Below, piece after piece: positions 9,107-17,195 of a DNA stretch of 64,000 nt. Both the position numbers and the translations under genes were made by a program. Every line of letters begins with the position of its first letter. Position 1 is the first letter of the stretch. Source of the stretch: UBA12481 sp012523435 (GTDB taxonomy: Bacteria > Bacteroidota > Bacteroidia > Bacteroidales > UBA12481); assembly GCA_028686135.1 (NCBI GenBank), contig JAQUCP010000004.1, forward strand, positions 103,891 to 167,890. The letters run 5' to 3'. The notes beneath the pieces are model-generated. The model worked only from the letters and a program-made list of their open reading frames with translations. It was not told where the DNA came from and ran no database searches.

Positions 9107-9397
9107 TCAATTCCTCTGCATAAACTCTTCCAGGTCTTCGGTCAACTCCTCCATCGCCTTTAACAGCGATTGATCATCCTCTCTGCTTTCCAATTCCAAG
9201 ACTCTGAATGCGAACTGAAAGGCTGCCATGGCCAACAGGTCCTGACCGTCCCGGTCGCGGTACCGCTGCTGATATTGGCTGATCTTTTCATTAACCAGCC
9301 TTGCCGCCTTTCGGTAAATCTCCTCATCATTTCTGTTGATGTTCAGAGGGTAGTGTCTTCCGGCTATCTGAAGCTGTATTTTGAATACGCTATCCAT
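9107..9397 (-). CDS. zapA: Cell division protein ZapA
   Basis: ZapA binds FtsZ and bundles its filaments at the division ring. The 96-residue protein begins with the conserved MDSVFKIQLQIAGRHYPLNI strand-turn, then IYRKAARLVNEKI, and ends in an acidic coiled coil (ELESREDDQSLLKAMEELTEDLEEF), matching ZapA length and layout. It follows a 97-codon coiled-coil gene by 10 nt, and the 6S RNA begins within about 20 nt after its stop. Confidence 0.9.
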   Translation of the reverse strand: MDSVFKIQLQIAGRHYPLNINRNDEEIYRKAARLVNEKISQYQQRYRDRDGQDLLAMAAFQFAFRVLELESREDDQSLLKAMEELTEDLEEFMQRN

Positions 9398-9407
9398 CCG
9401 TTCATCC

Positions 9408-9701
9408 TTATCTATTTAAAAGAGCTATACATTCATCTATTTCCCGCACAATCCTTTTGATCCGGCCTTTGGCTATCTCCCTGTCCTCCGAAGGGACTAA
9501 GATCGATTTGGCCAATCGGGCCGTTGTATATTGTTGTTCAAGATTGCTTATCTCTCGTTTCTGTTTCTCAACTAGTTCTAACAACTCCTCTTTTTCCCTG
9601 ACCAGATCATTTGCATCCTTCCTTAATCCCTGGTACTTCGCCATCAACAATCTGACCTGGTAGGTCAGCTGACGGATCAGTTCCTCCTGCTCGATCGTCA
9701 T
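9408..9701 (-). CDS. Small coiled-coil protein of unknown function, first gene of the zapA operon
   Basis: I do not recognise a named family. The protein is about 97 residues and almost entirely helical with heptad-like spacing (LIRQLTYQVRLLMAKYQGL, then EKEELLELVEKQKREISNLEQQY), lacks any signal peptide or membrane segment, and ends IKRIVREIDECIALLNR. I chose the ATG at 9701 over the GTG at 9707 because it sits 15 nt from a strong -7 box. Size, coiled coil and tight linkage to zapA suggest a divisome-associated partner comparable to ZapB, but that is inference from context. Confidence 0.8.
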   Translation of the reverse strand: MTIEQEELIRQLTYQVRLLMAKYQGLRKDANDLVREKEELLELVEKQKREISNLEQQYTTARLAKSILVPSEDREIAKGRIKRIVREIDECIALLNR

Positions 9702-9716
9702 GGTCACTTTTTAATA

Positions 9717-9746
9717 CAAATATAGGTGGTTCCCGGTTGATTTCAA
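9717..9746 (-). promoter_or_regulatory. Bacteroidota-type promoter for the coiled-coil/zapA operon
   Basis: On the minus strand a TTG (9746-9744) is followed after exactly 19 nt by TATATTTG (9724-9717), a perfect match to the TAnnTTTG -7 consensus of Bacteroidota housekeeping promoters. Predicted transcription start is near 9711, about 10 nt before the ATG. Confidence 0.72.
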
Positions 9747-9775
9747 AATTCCCTCAGAATTCCTCCGGTTGTTTT

Positions 9776-9783
9776 TATCTTTG
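9776..9783 (+). promoter_or_regulatory. -7 box TATCTTTG of the M23 peptidase gene
   Basis: A perfect TAnnTTTG box ends 6 nt before the ATG at 9790, placing the predicted start of transcription at or within a few bases of the start codon. No good -33 TTG is seen 19-20 nt upstream, so it is weaker than the divergent promoter. Confidence 0.55.
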
Positions 9784-9789
9784 GTGACG

Positions 9790-11532
9790 ATGAAGCACCG
9801 TACATCTCTCCATATACTTTGCATCTTCTTGATTAACTTACTGTTATCAGGTAATCTCCAAGCTCAGGTCGGGAGTAAACAAACCGTTTCAACAGGAATC
9901 AAGCCGATGGGAATCCCCATCTTTTTATCGGGCAATTTCGGAGAGCCACGAGCCAATCATTTTCATTCCGGGATAGACATTAAAACTGGTGGCGTTCCGG
10001 GTGTACCGGTCAGGAGTGTTGCTCCGGGGTACGTTTCCCGGATCAAAGTTGAACCGGGTGGATATGGGCAGGCTTTATACCTTAATCATCCTAATGGGTA
10101 CACATCGGTTTATGCTCATCTTCAGTCTTTTAACAAGAATATTGCCGAGTTTGTCAAGCACGAGCAGTACCGCCGGGAGTCCTTTTCGGTGGATCTCTTC
10201 CCAGAAAGCAGCCGCTTTCCGGTAGAGGCCGGTCAGGTCATCGCCAGCTCAGGTAATTCGGGAAGCTCGCAAGGCCCACATCTTCATTTCGAAATACGTG
10301 ACACACACTCCGAAAACCCTATCAATCCGCTCATCCAAGCTTTGCGGGTACTAGATCACACTGCACCAGTGATGGAGCGGATTGTTATCTATTCTCTTGG
10401 GCGACATAAGGAGTGGATCAAACCGCTTGATCTGAACCTGACCAAAGGTAGTAGCGGAGTTTATACCACCCGTAATAGTCAGCCCCTACCGCTGGATCAC
10501 CGTTCTGGCATTGGGATTCAGCTGTACGAGCTGATTGATGGCTCTGCTAATCGTTGTGGAGTGTATCAGTTACAGGGCTATCTCGATGATGAGCTGTTTT
10601 TCGAAAGTTTGATGGATGAATTTTCATTTGCCGAAACCCGGTATATGAATAGTTATATGGATTATCGGATATACCAGATAGAGGGGCGATATGTACTCAA
10701 ACTTTTTGTGGAGCCAAACAATCGCAGCAGTATATATCATTTCACCAAGAATAACGGCATCCTGGTGGTCCGTGACAGCAGTGTTCACGAGTTAAAAATT
10801 GTGGCACTGGATGTCGCGGGCAACCAATCAGTTGCCCGCTGTCAAGTTCGATTAAATCCCTCTGATTTTAAGAAAGATCCGGATTACCTTCCAACCTATA
10901 ATGCCTTTTTTAGTTTTGCTGAAAGCAACCATTTTTCAGCTGATGGACTGGAGATTGACCTTCCCCGGGGGGCTCTTTATGATGATCTATACTTTAAATA
11001 TCTCATCGAACCGACTCCTGATGGATGTTACAGTCCGCTGCACCGGGTTCATAAAAACACCACCCCGCTCCACCAATTCTTTACCCTTCGAATCCGGCCT
11101 GAAAAGATTCCGGAACCACTGAAATCCAAAGCCCAGATTGTTGAGCTGGATAGCGATGGCCGTTTCTCAGCGGTTGGAGGTCGCTGGGAAGGTGAGATGC
11201 TAACCGTGCGGGTACGCAGCTTTGGCGATTACACCGTCATGCTCGACACAATCCCGCCGCTCATCCGTGCGGCAAATTTTTCGCTGGAGGAAGATTTACA
11301 AAACCTGGAGACCATCCGGTTCATCATCAGCGATGATCTTTCGGGGATACATCGTTACCGAGGCGAATTGGACGGAAAATGGATCTTGATGGAATACGAT
11401 CAAAAAAACCGACTGCTGAAATATACCTGGGATGCGACAAGAGTTGATCCGAGAAAAACTCACCGGCTCACTATTCAGGTTGATGATCAGGCAGGAAATT
11501 CTTTATCCACAAGCTATCAATTTTATAGATAA
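9790..11532 (+). CDS. Secreted M23-family metallopeptidase
   Basis: This 580-residue protein carries a signal peptide (MKHRTSLHILCIFLINLLLS...LQAQ) and an M23/LytM zinc peptidase domain (about residues 40-180). The zinc ligands are visible as HFHSGIDIKTG (HxxxD) and HLHFEIRD (HxH), so the active site is intact. M23 enzymes cut peptidoglycan cross-links in the periplasm. The remaining 390 residues are beta-rich and contain no second catalytic motif. The long frame extends upstream to a TTG at 9769, but that lies upstream of the -7 box and would break the signal peptide, so the ATG at 9790 is preferred. Confidence 0.88.
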   Translation: MKHRTSLHILCIFLINLLLSGNLQAQVGSKQTVSTGIKPMGIPIFLSGNFGEPRANHFHSGIDIKTGGVPGVPVRSVAPGYVSRIKVEPGGYGQALYLNHPNGYTSVYAHLQSFNKNIAEFVKHEQYRRESFSVDLFPESSRFPVEAGQVIASSGNSGSSQGPHLHFEIRDTHSENPINPLIQALRVLDHTAPVMERIVIYSLGRHKEWIKPLDLNLTKGSSGVYTTRNSQPLPLDHRSGIGIQLYELIDGSANRCGVYQLQGYLDDELFFESLMDEFSFAETRYMNSYMDYRIYQIEGRYVLKLFVEPNNRSSIYHFTKNNGILVVRDSSVHELKIVALDVAGNQSVARCQVRLNPSDFKKDPDYLPTYNAFFSFAESNHFSADGLEIDLPRGALYDDLYFKYLIEPTPDGCYSPLHRVHKNTTPLHQFFTLRIRPEKIPEPLKSKAQIVELDSDGRFSAVGGRWEGEMLTVRVRSFGDYTVMLDTIPPLIRAANFSLEEDLQNLETIRFIISDDLSGIHRYRGELDGKWILMEYDQKNRLLKYTWDATRVDPRKTHRLTIQVDDQAGNSLSTSYQFYR

Positions 11533-11555
11533 ATAATTAACATAAACAATTGAAT

Positions 11556-13205
11556 ATGAAGAAGAACACTATTCTTTTACTGCTGATGCTCGCTATGGGA
11601 GTGAAGACGAGCGATGCCTGCACCAATTTTCTGGTAACCAGAGGAGCCTCTGCTGATGGCTCCACAATGATCACGTATGCTGCCGATTCACATGTTTTGT
11701 ATGGGGAGCTCTATTATCGTCCCGCTGCCTCTTGGCCTGTCGGCACCATGATGGATATCCGGGAGTGGGACACGGGTCGCTACCTAGGGAAAATCCCGCA
11801 GGCAACCTATACTTATTCGGTCATTGGCAACATGAATGAGCACCAGTTGACCATTGGTGAAACCACCTACGGAGGGCGATCGGAGCTTCGCAACCGGGAT
11901 GGCATCATGGATTACGGGAGTTTGATCTGGGTAACGCTCCAACGAGCCAAAACAGCCCGCGAAGCCATCACGGTCATGGTTGACCTTTGCGAAAAGCACG
12001 GCTATTACTCCTCTGGGGAGTCTTTCTCTATTGCCGACCCGAATGAGGTCTGGATTTTCGAAATCATCGGAAAAGGCCAGGGTCGCAAAGGGATTCTTTA
12101 TGTTGCCAGGAGGATACCAGACGGTTACATAAGTGCGCATGCCAACCAAGCCCGTATCACCACTTTCCCGTTGAATGATCCGGACAACTGCATTTATGCC
12201 CCGGATGTGATCACTTTTGCACGCGACAAAGGGTGGTTCGATGGTAAAGATGAGGATTTCTCCTTCCGTGACACCTATGCACCGCTGGATTTTGGTGGAA
12301 TGCGGGGTTGTGAAGCCCGTGTTTGGGCCTTCTTTAACAAAGTGTCGAGTGAAATGGACCAGTATGTCGATTACGCGATGGGTTACGACGCTACCAATCC
12401 AATGCCATTGTGGATCAAGCCTGACCGAAAGCTTTCAGCCCAGGATCTGATGGCCTATATGGGTGACCATTACGAGGGTACCCCAATGGATATGACCAAA
12501 GATGTAGGAGCAGGGCCGTTTGAGTGTCCCTACCGCTGGCGACCGATGTATTTTGAGGTTGATGGCCAGCAGTATCTGAATGAAAGAGCCATTGCCACCC
12601 AGCAAACCGGCTTCTCTTTCGTTACCCAGTCGCGCTCCTGGTTGCCCGACCCCGTTGGAGGAATCTTCTGGTTTGGGGTTGATGATGCCGCTACTACCCA
12701 GTATGTACCAATGTACTGTGGAATCCAAGATATCCCAATCAGTTTCCAGGAGGGTAACGGCGATATGCTGGAATACTCAGAATCCGCTGCTTTCTGGGTC
12801 TTCAATCTGGTATCTAACTTTTGCTACCTGCGGTACAACTACATGGTAGAAGATGTTAAACTGGTACAGAAAAAGCTGACCGACAAGTTTGCTGCATCCA
12901 TACCGGCGATCGATGAGGCTGCCGTTGCTCTATTCAAACAGGACGAAAGTCTTGGCAGGCAGTTCCTCACCGATTATTCCATCCAGGCAGCCGATCTGAC
13001 TTTCCGTGAATGGAAGAAACTATCAGAATATCTGCTAGTTAAGTATATTGACGGCAACATTAAAAAAGAAAAAGACGGGCGATTCCTGGATAACGGCACT
13101 GGCGTTTCCGTAGGCCCCGACCAGCCAGGCTATCCTGAGTCGTGGAAGCGAATGGTTAAAGAGGATGCCGGCGAAACATTAAAAGTGGTTAAACCTAAAA
13201 GATAA
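11556..13205 (+). CDS. Secreted C69-family (PepD-like) dipeptidase
   Basis: The 549-residue protein starts with a signal peptide (MKKNTILLLLMLAMGVKTSDA) immediately followed by CTNFLVTRGASADGS. In family C69, cysteine released at the N terminus is the Ntn nucleophile, so cleavage before this Cys both exports and activates the enzyme. Further family segments are YVARRIPDGYISAHANQARI and the late DPVGGIFWFGVDDA. The ATG at 11556 is preferred over a TTG two codons upstream. It starts 23 nt after the M23 gene and may be co-transcribed. Likely role: hydrolysis of dipeptides in the periplasm; the substrate is not visible. Confidence 0.87.
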   Translation: MKKNTILLLLMLAMGVKTSDACTNFLVTRGASADGSTMITYAADSHVLYGELYYRPAASWPVGTMMDIREWDTGRYLGKIPQATYTYSVIGNMNEHQLTIGETTYGGRSELRNRDGIMDYGSLIWVTLQRAKTAREAITVMVDLCEKHGYYSSGESFSIADPNEVWIFEIIGKGQGRKGILYVARRIPDGYISAHANQARITTFPLNDPDNCIYAPDVITFARDKGWFDGKDEDFSFRDTYAPLDFGGMRGCEARVWAFFNKVSSEMDQYVDYAMGYDATNPMPLWIKPDRKLSAQDLMAYMGDHYEGTPMDMTKDVGAGPFECPYRWRPMYFEVDGQQYLNERAIATQQTGFSFVTQSRSWLPDPVGGIFWFGVDDAATTQYVPMYCGIQDIPISFQEGNGDMLEYSESAAFWVFNLVSNFCYLRYNYMVEDVKLVQKKLTDKFAASIPAIDEAAVALFKQDESLGRQFLTDYSIQAADLTFREWKKLSEYLLVKYIDGNIKKEKDGRFLDNGTGVSVGPDQPGYPESWKRMVKEDAGETLKVVKPKR

Positions 13206-13222
13206 AGTTTTTAAAACCACAC

Positions 13223-13253
13223 TTGTAAGTTTAGTAAGAAAATGCTAATATTG
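13223..13253 (+). promoter_or_regulatory. Promoter of rplS
   Basis: TTG at 13223-13225 is followed after 20 nt by TAATATTG at 13246-13253, one mismatch from TAnnTTTG. Spacing fits the Bacteroidota -33/-7 promoter. The start codon lies 36 nt downstream. Confidence 0.6.
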
Positions 13254-13289
13254 CAGCCAATTTTACAATAACCCATTAGATACGGCATA

Positions 13290-13637
13290 ATGAACTTGAT
13301 AAATGTTGCAGAACAGGCCTTTGCGGTGAATCAGGAGTATCCGGATTTCAAATCAGGCGATACCATTACCGTGCATTATAAAATTAAAGAGGGTGACAAG
13401 GAGCGGATTCAGCTCTTTCGGGGCGTGGTTATACAGCGCCGTGGAGAGGGCACTACTGCTACGTTTACGGTTAGGAAGATTTCCAACAGCATAGGAGTTG
13501 AGCGCATCTTCCCGACTTTTTCGCCCTTCATCAGCAAAATCGAGGTAAACAAACGGGGAAGTGTTCGTCGTGCCCGGATTTATTACCTGCGTGGTTTAAC
13601 TGGCAAGAAAGCCAGAATTAAAGAAAAGAGATTTTAA
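13290..13637 (+). CDS. rplS: 50S ribosomal protein L19
   Basis: L19 sits at the 30S-50S interface of the ribosome. The 115-residue sequence contains the conserved FKSGDTITVHYKIKEGDKERIQ, FRGVVIQRRGEG, FTVRKIS, GVERIFP and the basic end RRARIYYLRGLTGKKARIKEK, and the length is standard. It is a single-gene unit here, with its own promoter and a strong terminator 20 nt after the stop. The trmD/rimM/rpsP genes that accompany it in many phyla are absent. Confidence 0.97.
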   Translation: MNLINVAEQAFAVNQEYPDFKSGDTITVHYKIKEGDKERIQLFRGVVIQRRGEGTTATFTVRKISNSIGVERIFPTFSPFISKIEVNKRGSVRRARIYYLRGLTGKKARIKEKRF

Positions 13638-13656
13638 TCTGAATCTGATATTGTTT

Positions 13657-13683
13657 AAACCCCCGTCAACAGCGGGGGTTTTT
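13657..13683 (+). terminator. Intrinsic terminator after rplS
   Basis: AAACCCCCG (13657-13665) and CGGGGGTTT (13673-13681) form a 9-bp stem with a 7-nt loop, followed by a short T run. It also ends close to the stop of the convergent nfeD-like gene. Confidence 0.88.
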
Positions 13684-13702
13684 CATTTCCCTGTATCAGC
13701 TT

Positions 13703-15124
13703 TCAGGCTTTCCTGACGTAGATCTGGGAAGCTTCCTGTTTGACGACCACCACTTTTGCCCCCTTTTCGATCCAGGAAGTATCCGCTACGGCATCAAACA
13801 CCTGACCATTGACCATCACCTTTCCCGATGGGCGCAAGATCGAAAAAGCTTCCCCCTCCTGCCCTATCAAGTTGCGAATATCGGCCGGAGAACTGACAAA
13901 TCCCTCCTCCCGTTGGGCGGTCCTACGAAGCGCAAGCCAGGCAAACGGACTGTTAGTAAACAACTTGCTACTTATCCAGATAGATCCAATCAGCGCCAGG
14001 AACACCAACAGCGTTACATAGGCAAAAGATCGAACTGCCTTACCTAGGTGAACCTGGGAAAAATCAAAAAGAACATTTTCAATCAAACTTAGCGACAAAC
14101 CAGTGATGATCAATACTATACCACTAATTCCTGCTACTCCAAAGCCTGGTAGTGCAAAAATCTCAACAAGCAAAAGAACAATCCCGACGATAAACAGGAG
14201 GATTTCCCAATGCTCAGCCAGCCCGTCCAGGTAGAGTGGAGCAAAATAGAACAGAGCACCCATAATGGCAATGATAAGGGGAAATCCGATACCCGGAGTT
14301 TGTAGCTCAAAGTAGATTCCACCAATAATAAGCAGGATTAGGATTCCCTGAATGGCTGGGCTGAGAAGAATGGCGATAAATTTTTCAATACCAGTGAGCT
14401 TATATTCCCGCAGCTCATACTGGCCAATATCGGATTGATCTAACAATTCCTCAACGGAGTTAGCCTCTCCCTCGCAATAATCCCAGCGGATTGCTTCCTG
14501 GGTGGTCATTGTCAACACCTTTCCGGTATCGATAATTCCTGCGATATAGACTGATGGATCCACCATAGCCTCTGCAATCTTCGGGTCGCGCTTCCACTTG
14601 AGCACGGTATCGCCCGAGGTGCTAATCAGGGTATCTTTCCCATGTGCTTCGGCCGTTGAGCGCATAGTTGAACGCATGTAGGACTGAAACTTATCAGGAA
14701 CCACACTGCCGGTCTGATCCACAACGGTTGCTGCTCCGATATTAGCGCCGGGACGCATGTAAATACGGTCGCAAGCGATAGAAATCAGCGACCCGGCAGA
14801 AGCTGCATTGTTATCGATATAAACCCATACCGGTTTCGGATAATAGAGGATTTTTGTCCGGATGGAATCAGCCATATCCACCAACCCACCATAGGTATTC
14901 ATCCGGATCAGGATCAAGTCGGCATTCCATTCTTCCGATTCCTCAAGAGCAGTTTGTGTAATTCTCCATAAGCCCTTGTCAACCTGCTGATTCATGGGAA
15001 AGACAAAAACCCTGACCGGTTTCTCCGCGGTCACTACTGGGGCATCCTGACAGATCAACAGGCCGGGTAATACGAGGAATATCAATGATGCCAGGGCAGT
15101 GCGGAATAGTCGGTTACGTCTCAT
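13703..15124 (-). CDS. NfeD-family membrane protein with ClpP-like serine protease domain
   Basis: The 473-residue protein has a signal peptide (MRRNRLFRTALASLIFLVLPG), a ClpP-class serine protease domain (about 35-240), four to five membrane helices (about 245-400), and a C-terminal OB-fold NfeD domain (LIGQEGEAFSILRPSGKVMVNGQ). NNAASAGSLISIACDRIYM carries the catalytic Ser in the ASAGS motif. Such long NfeD proteins pair with stomatin/SPFH proteins in membrane quality control, but no SPFH partner is in this window. The ATG at 15124 is chosen because it starts the signal peptide and a -7 box lies 18 nt upstream. Confidence 0.88.
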   Translation of the reverse strand: MRRNRLFRTALASLIFLVLPGLLICQDAPVVTAEKPVRVFVFPMNQQVDKGLWRITQTALEESEEWNADLILIRMNTYGGLVDMADSIRTKILYYPKPVWVYIDNNAASAGSLISIACDRIYMRPGANIGAATVVDQTGSVVPDKFQSYMRSTMRSTAEAHGKDTLISTSGDTVLKWKRDPKIAEAMVDPSVYIAGIIDTGKVLTMTTQEAIRWDYCEGEANSVEELLDQSDIGQYELREYKLTGIEKFIAILLSPAIQGILILLIIGGIYFELQTPGIGFPLIIAIMGALFYFAPLYLDGLAEHWEILLFIVGIVLLLVEIFALPGFGVAGISGIVLIITGLSLSLIENVLFDFSQVHLGKAVRSFAYVTLLVFLALIGSIWISSKLFTNSPFAWLALRRTAQREEGFVSSPADIRNLIGQEGEAFSILRPSGKVMVNGQVFDAVADTSWIEKGAKVVVVKQEASQIYVRKA

Positions 15125-15142
15125 GATTGAATTTCTCTTATA

Positions 15143-15150
15143 CAAAGGTA
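15143..15150 (-). promoter_or_regulatory. -7 box TACCTTTG of the nfeD-like gene
   Basis: A perfect TAnnTTTG box on the minus strand, 18 nt before the ATG at 15124. No clear -33 box. It lies 21 bp from the divergent -7 box of the phosphofructokinase gene, so the two promoters share the same short spacer. Confidence 0.5.
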
Positions 15151-15171
15151 GCAAAGGGTTCCTGTTTTTGT

Positions 15172-15179
15172 TATTTTTG
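15172..15179 (+). promoter_or_regulatory. -7 box TATTTTTG of the phosphofructokinase gene
   Basis: A perfect TAnnTTTG box, 20 nt before the ATG at 15200. The 75-bp spacer holds both this and the divergent nfeD promoter. Confidence 0.5.
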
Positions 15180-15199
15180 CTACTTCTGATTCAAACACA

Positions 15200-16393
15200 A
15201 TGAAAAAACGCGGAACCATTGCAATTTTAACCGGAGGCGGGGATGTTCCCGGCCTCAACCCGGCCATCAGAGCCGTCACCATTAGAGCTTTACGTGAAGG
15301 ATATGATGTCATCGGCCTTCGTAGGGGCTGGGCTGGCATCACTGAGATGGTTAGAGATAAAAAGTATGATAACAGCAGAAACTTTATCCATCTGACCGAG
15401 GAAGTTGTCAACCGTGCCGGACGTACAGGAGGTACTTTCCTGCATAGCTCACGAACCCGGCCAAGCCACATGCCAGCGCATGCGGTCCCTGAACAGTATA
15501 AAGAAACTTATAATCAAGAAGTTAACGACCTTACCCCAGAAATTCTTAAGAATCTGGAGTGGTTGGGGGTTGATTATCTGATTCCCATCGGAGGAGATGA
15601 TACTTTGAGTTACGGAGTTCGACTCTATGGCGAAGGAGTTCGGGTGGTAGCTATCCCAAAAACCATGGACAATGATGTTCCAGGAACCGACTACTGCATT
15701 GGTTTTTCGACCTGTGTTACCCGAACCATCCACCTCGTTAACACCCTGCGAACCAGTGCCGGATCCCACGAAAGAATCCTGGTGATTGAGGTTTTTGGAC
15801 GATATGCCGGATTCACGGCCATGCTGCCAACCATGGCCGGAGCAGCCCACCGTTGTGTCATCCCGGAACACAAATTTGATATCGAACAGCTGACTGAACT
15901 GCTGGTACAAGACCGAAATCAAAATCCATCTAAATACTCCATCTGTCTGATATCCGAAGGAGCCACCTTCCAAGGCCTGGAAGATATGCTGCTCCTGGAC
16001 GGCGAAAAGGATATGTTTGGCCATGCCAAACTCGGTGGCATCGGTATGACAGTGGGCAACAAAGTAAAAGAGCTAACCCCGAAGTTCAATAACGGTCAGC
16101 GAATCAATGTCATCAACCAGAACCTTGGATACCTGGTCCGTGGTGGTGACCCTGATGCAATCGACTCCATCGTTCCAATGGCTTTTGGAAACCTCGCTCT
16201 CGACCTGATCCTTAAAGGTATCCATGGCCGTCTGGTTATTTTAAAAAATGGCCGGTACGATAATGCCCCACTGGATGTGGTCACCGCCACCAAGAAGTTT
16301 GTTGACGTGGAAAAGCATTACAACATTGAACGGCTACGACCGAAGTACAATGCTTTCGACTTCAAACCTCTGTTTATCATGACTGGCGAGTAG
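15200..16393 (+). CDS. pfp: 6-phosphofructokinase, probably pyrophosphate-dependent
   Basis: The 397-residue PFK-family enzyme phosphorylates fructose 6-phosphate in glycolysis. Seen: the N-terminal ILTGGGDVPGLN loop, GGDDT at 131-135, PKTMDND at 153-159, and the long insert typical of mixed-substrate group enzymes. In ATP enzymes the two phosphoryl-donor positions are Gly (GGDGS and PGTIDND). Asp134 and Lys154 here match the residues that block ATP and favour pyrophosphate in PPi-PFKs, so a reversible PPi enzyme is inferred. Its 3' end overlaps the convergent mqnA by 17 nt. Many databases would label it simply ATP-dependent PFK. Confidence 0.85.
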   Translation: MKKRGTIAILTGGGDVPGLNPAIRAVTIRALREGYDVIGLRRGWAGITEMVRDKKYDNSRNFIHLTEEVVNRAGRTGGTFLHSSRTRPSHMPAHAVPEQYKETYNQEVNDLTPEILKNLEWLGVDYLIPIGGDDTLSYGVRLYGEGVRVVAIPKTMDNDVPGTDYCIGFSTCVTRTIHLVNTLRTSAGSHERILVIEVFGRYAGFTAMLPTMAGAAHRCVIPEHKFDIEQLTELLVQDRNQNPSKYSICLISEGATFQGLEDMLLLDGEKDMFGHAKLGGIGMTVGNKVKELTPKFNNGQRINVINQNLGYLVRGGDPDAIDSIVPMAFGNLALDLILKGIHGRLVILKNGRYDNAPLDVVTATKKFVDVEKHYNIERLRPKYNAFDFKPLFIMTGE

Positions 16394-17132
16394 CGTTCAG
16401 GTAAGAGTGGAAGAGGTTGAGCCCCTGGTGTTTCTCCGGGGTAAAGTTGTACGATATGTTGTTCATCAGATAGCCTAAGACCTCTGCTTCAGGCAGATAG
16501 AGATTTTTACTCCACTCTCTTGCAATCTGAGGTATGGCTGTTATTCCAAATTTCTGAGCCTCATTTAGGCGTTCAATGAGTTCTGGATCAGAGTGTTTTT
16601 TTGTAGCCCAGGCGGCAAAAACAAACGGCAGGCCAGTGAAACGCTTCCACTCCTCCGCTAGATCCAATTTGTAAGGGTGCTTTTTTTCAACTTTGAAGAC
16701 TTTATCGCCAATACAGACAGCTGCATCTTGGCCGCTAATCACCCAATCCTCAAAGCCCTCGCTGCCGGGAAGAAACTCCCAATCGCGATGCCAACTCTCG
16801 CGAGCCAAAATCCGGATCAACTCAACACTGGTGCGGGAATGAGAATCAAGCCACACTCGACGAATTTCGTCAGGAGGACAATCGGAAAAAAGGCAAACGG
16901 TCCTGACAGGCCCTTCCACTCCGATACAATAATCACTGATCCATTCCACTTCGCCATGGCGCGGAAAGGCACCAACGGGAACTAAGGCCAAGTCAGCCTC
17001 ACCGGCTGACAAGCGCGCAGCACCCCGGGCTGGAACATCGGGAAGAATGACCGAATGATCAAAAAGACCGGAATGAGTAACTCCATAAACCAACGGTGCG
17101 GAGTTTAAGTAACTGACTACGGAGATATTCAT
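16377..17132 (-). CDS. mqnA: Chorismate dehydratase MqnA (futalosine menaquinone pathway)
   Basis: MqnA removes water from chorismate to give 3-enolpyruvyl-benzoate, the first step of the futalosine route to menaquinone. The 251-residue protein starts ISVVSYLNSAPLVYG, the family hallmark, and continues with GEADLALVPVGAF, RTVCLFSD, WLDSHSRTSVEL and TGLPFVFAAWATK. It has the periplasmic-binding-protein fold but no signal peptide, as expected of a cytoplasmic enzyme. The ATG at 17132 is preferred over an upstream frame extension that would run through the promoter region. Other mqn genes are not in the window. Confidence 0.9.
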   Translation of the reverse strand: MNISVVSYLNSAPLVYGVTHSGLFDHSVILPDVPARGAARLSAGEADLALVPVGAFPRHGEVEWISDYCIGVEGPVRTVCLFSDCPPDEIRRVWLDSHSRTSVELIRILARESWHRDWEFLPGSEGFEDWVISGQDAAVCIGDKVFKVEKKHPYKLDLAEEWKRFTGLPFVFAAWATKKHSDPELIERLNEAQKFGITAIPQIAREWSKNLYLPEAEVLGYLMNNISYNFTPEKHQGLNLFHSYLNATRQS

Positions 17133-17159
17133 CAGATTGACTCTTTCCTTGAAGCAAAG

Positions 17160-17167
17160 CAAATTTA
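17160..17167 (-). promoter_or_regulatory. -7 box TAAATTTG of mqnA
   Basis: A perfect TAnnTTTG on the minus strand, 27 nt before the mqnA ATG. No convincing -33 box. On the plus strand a near-match TACTTTTA just beyond it may serve purB. Confidence 0.45.
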
Positions 17168-17195
17168 CTACTTTTACCATCTAAACTCGATAAGA

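Noticed and set aside
13703..15124. Signal peptide peptidase SppA instead of NfeD
   Set aside because: Both share the ClpP-like fold, but the membrane block and C-terminal OB domain here are NfeD-type.
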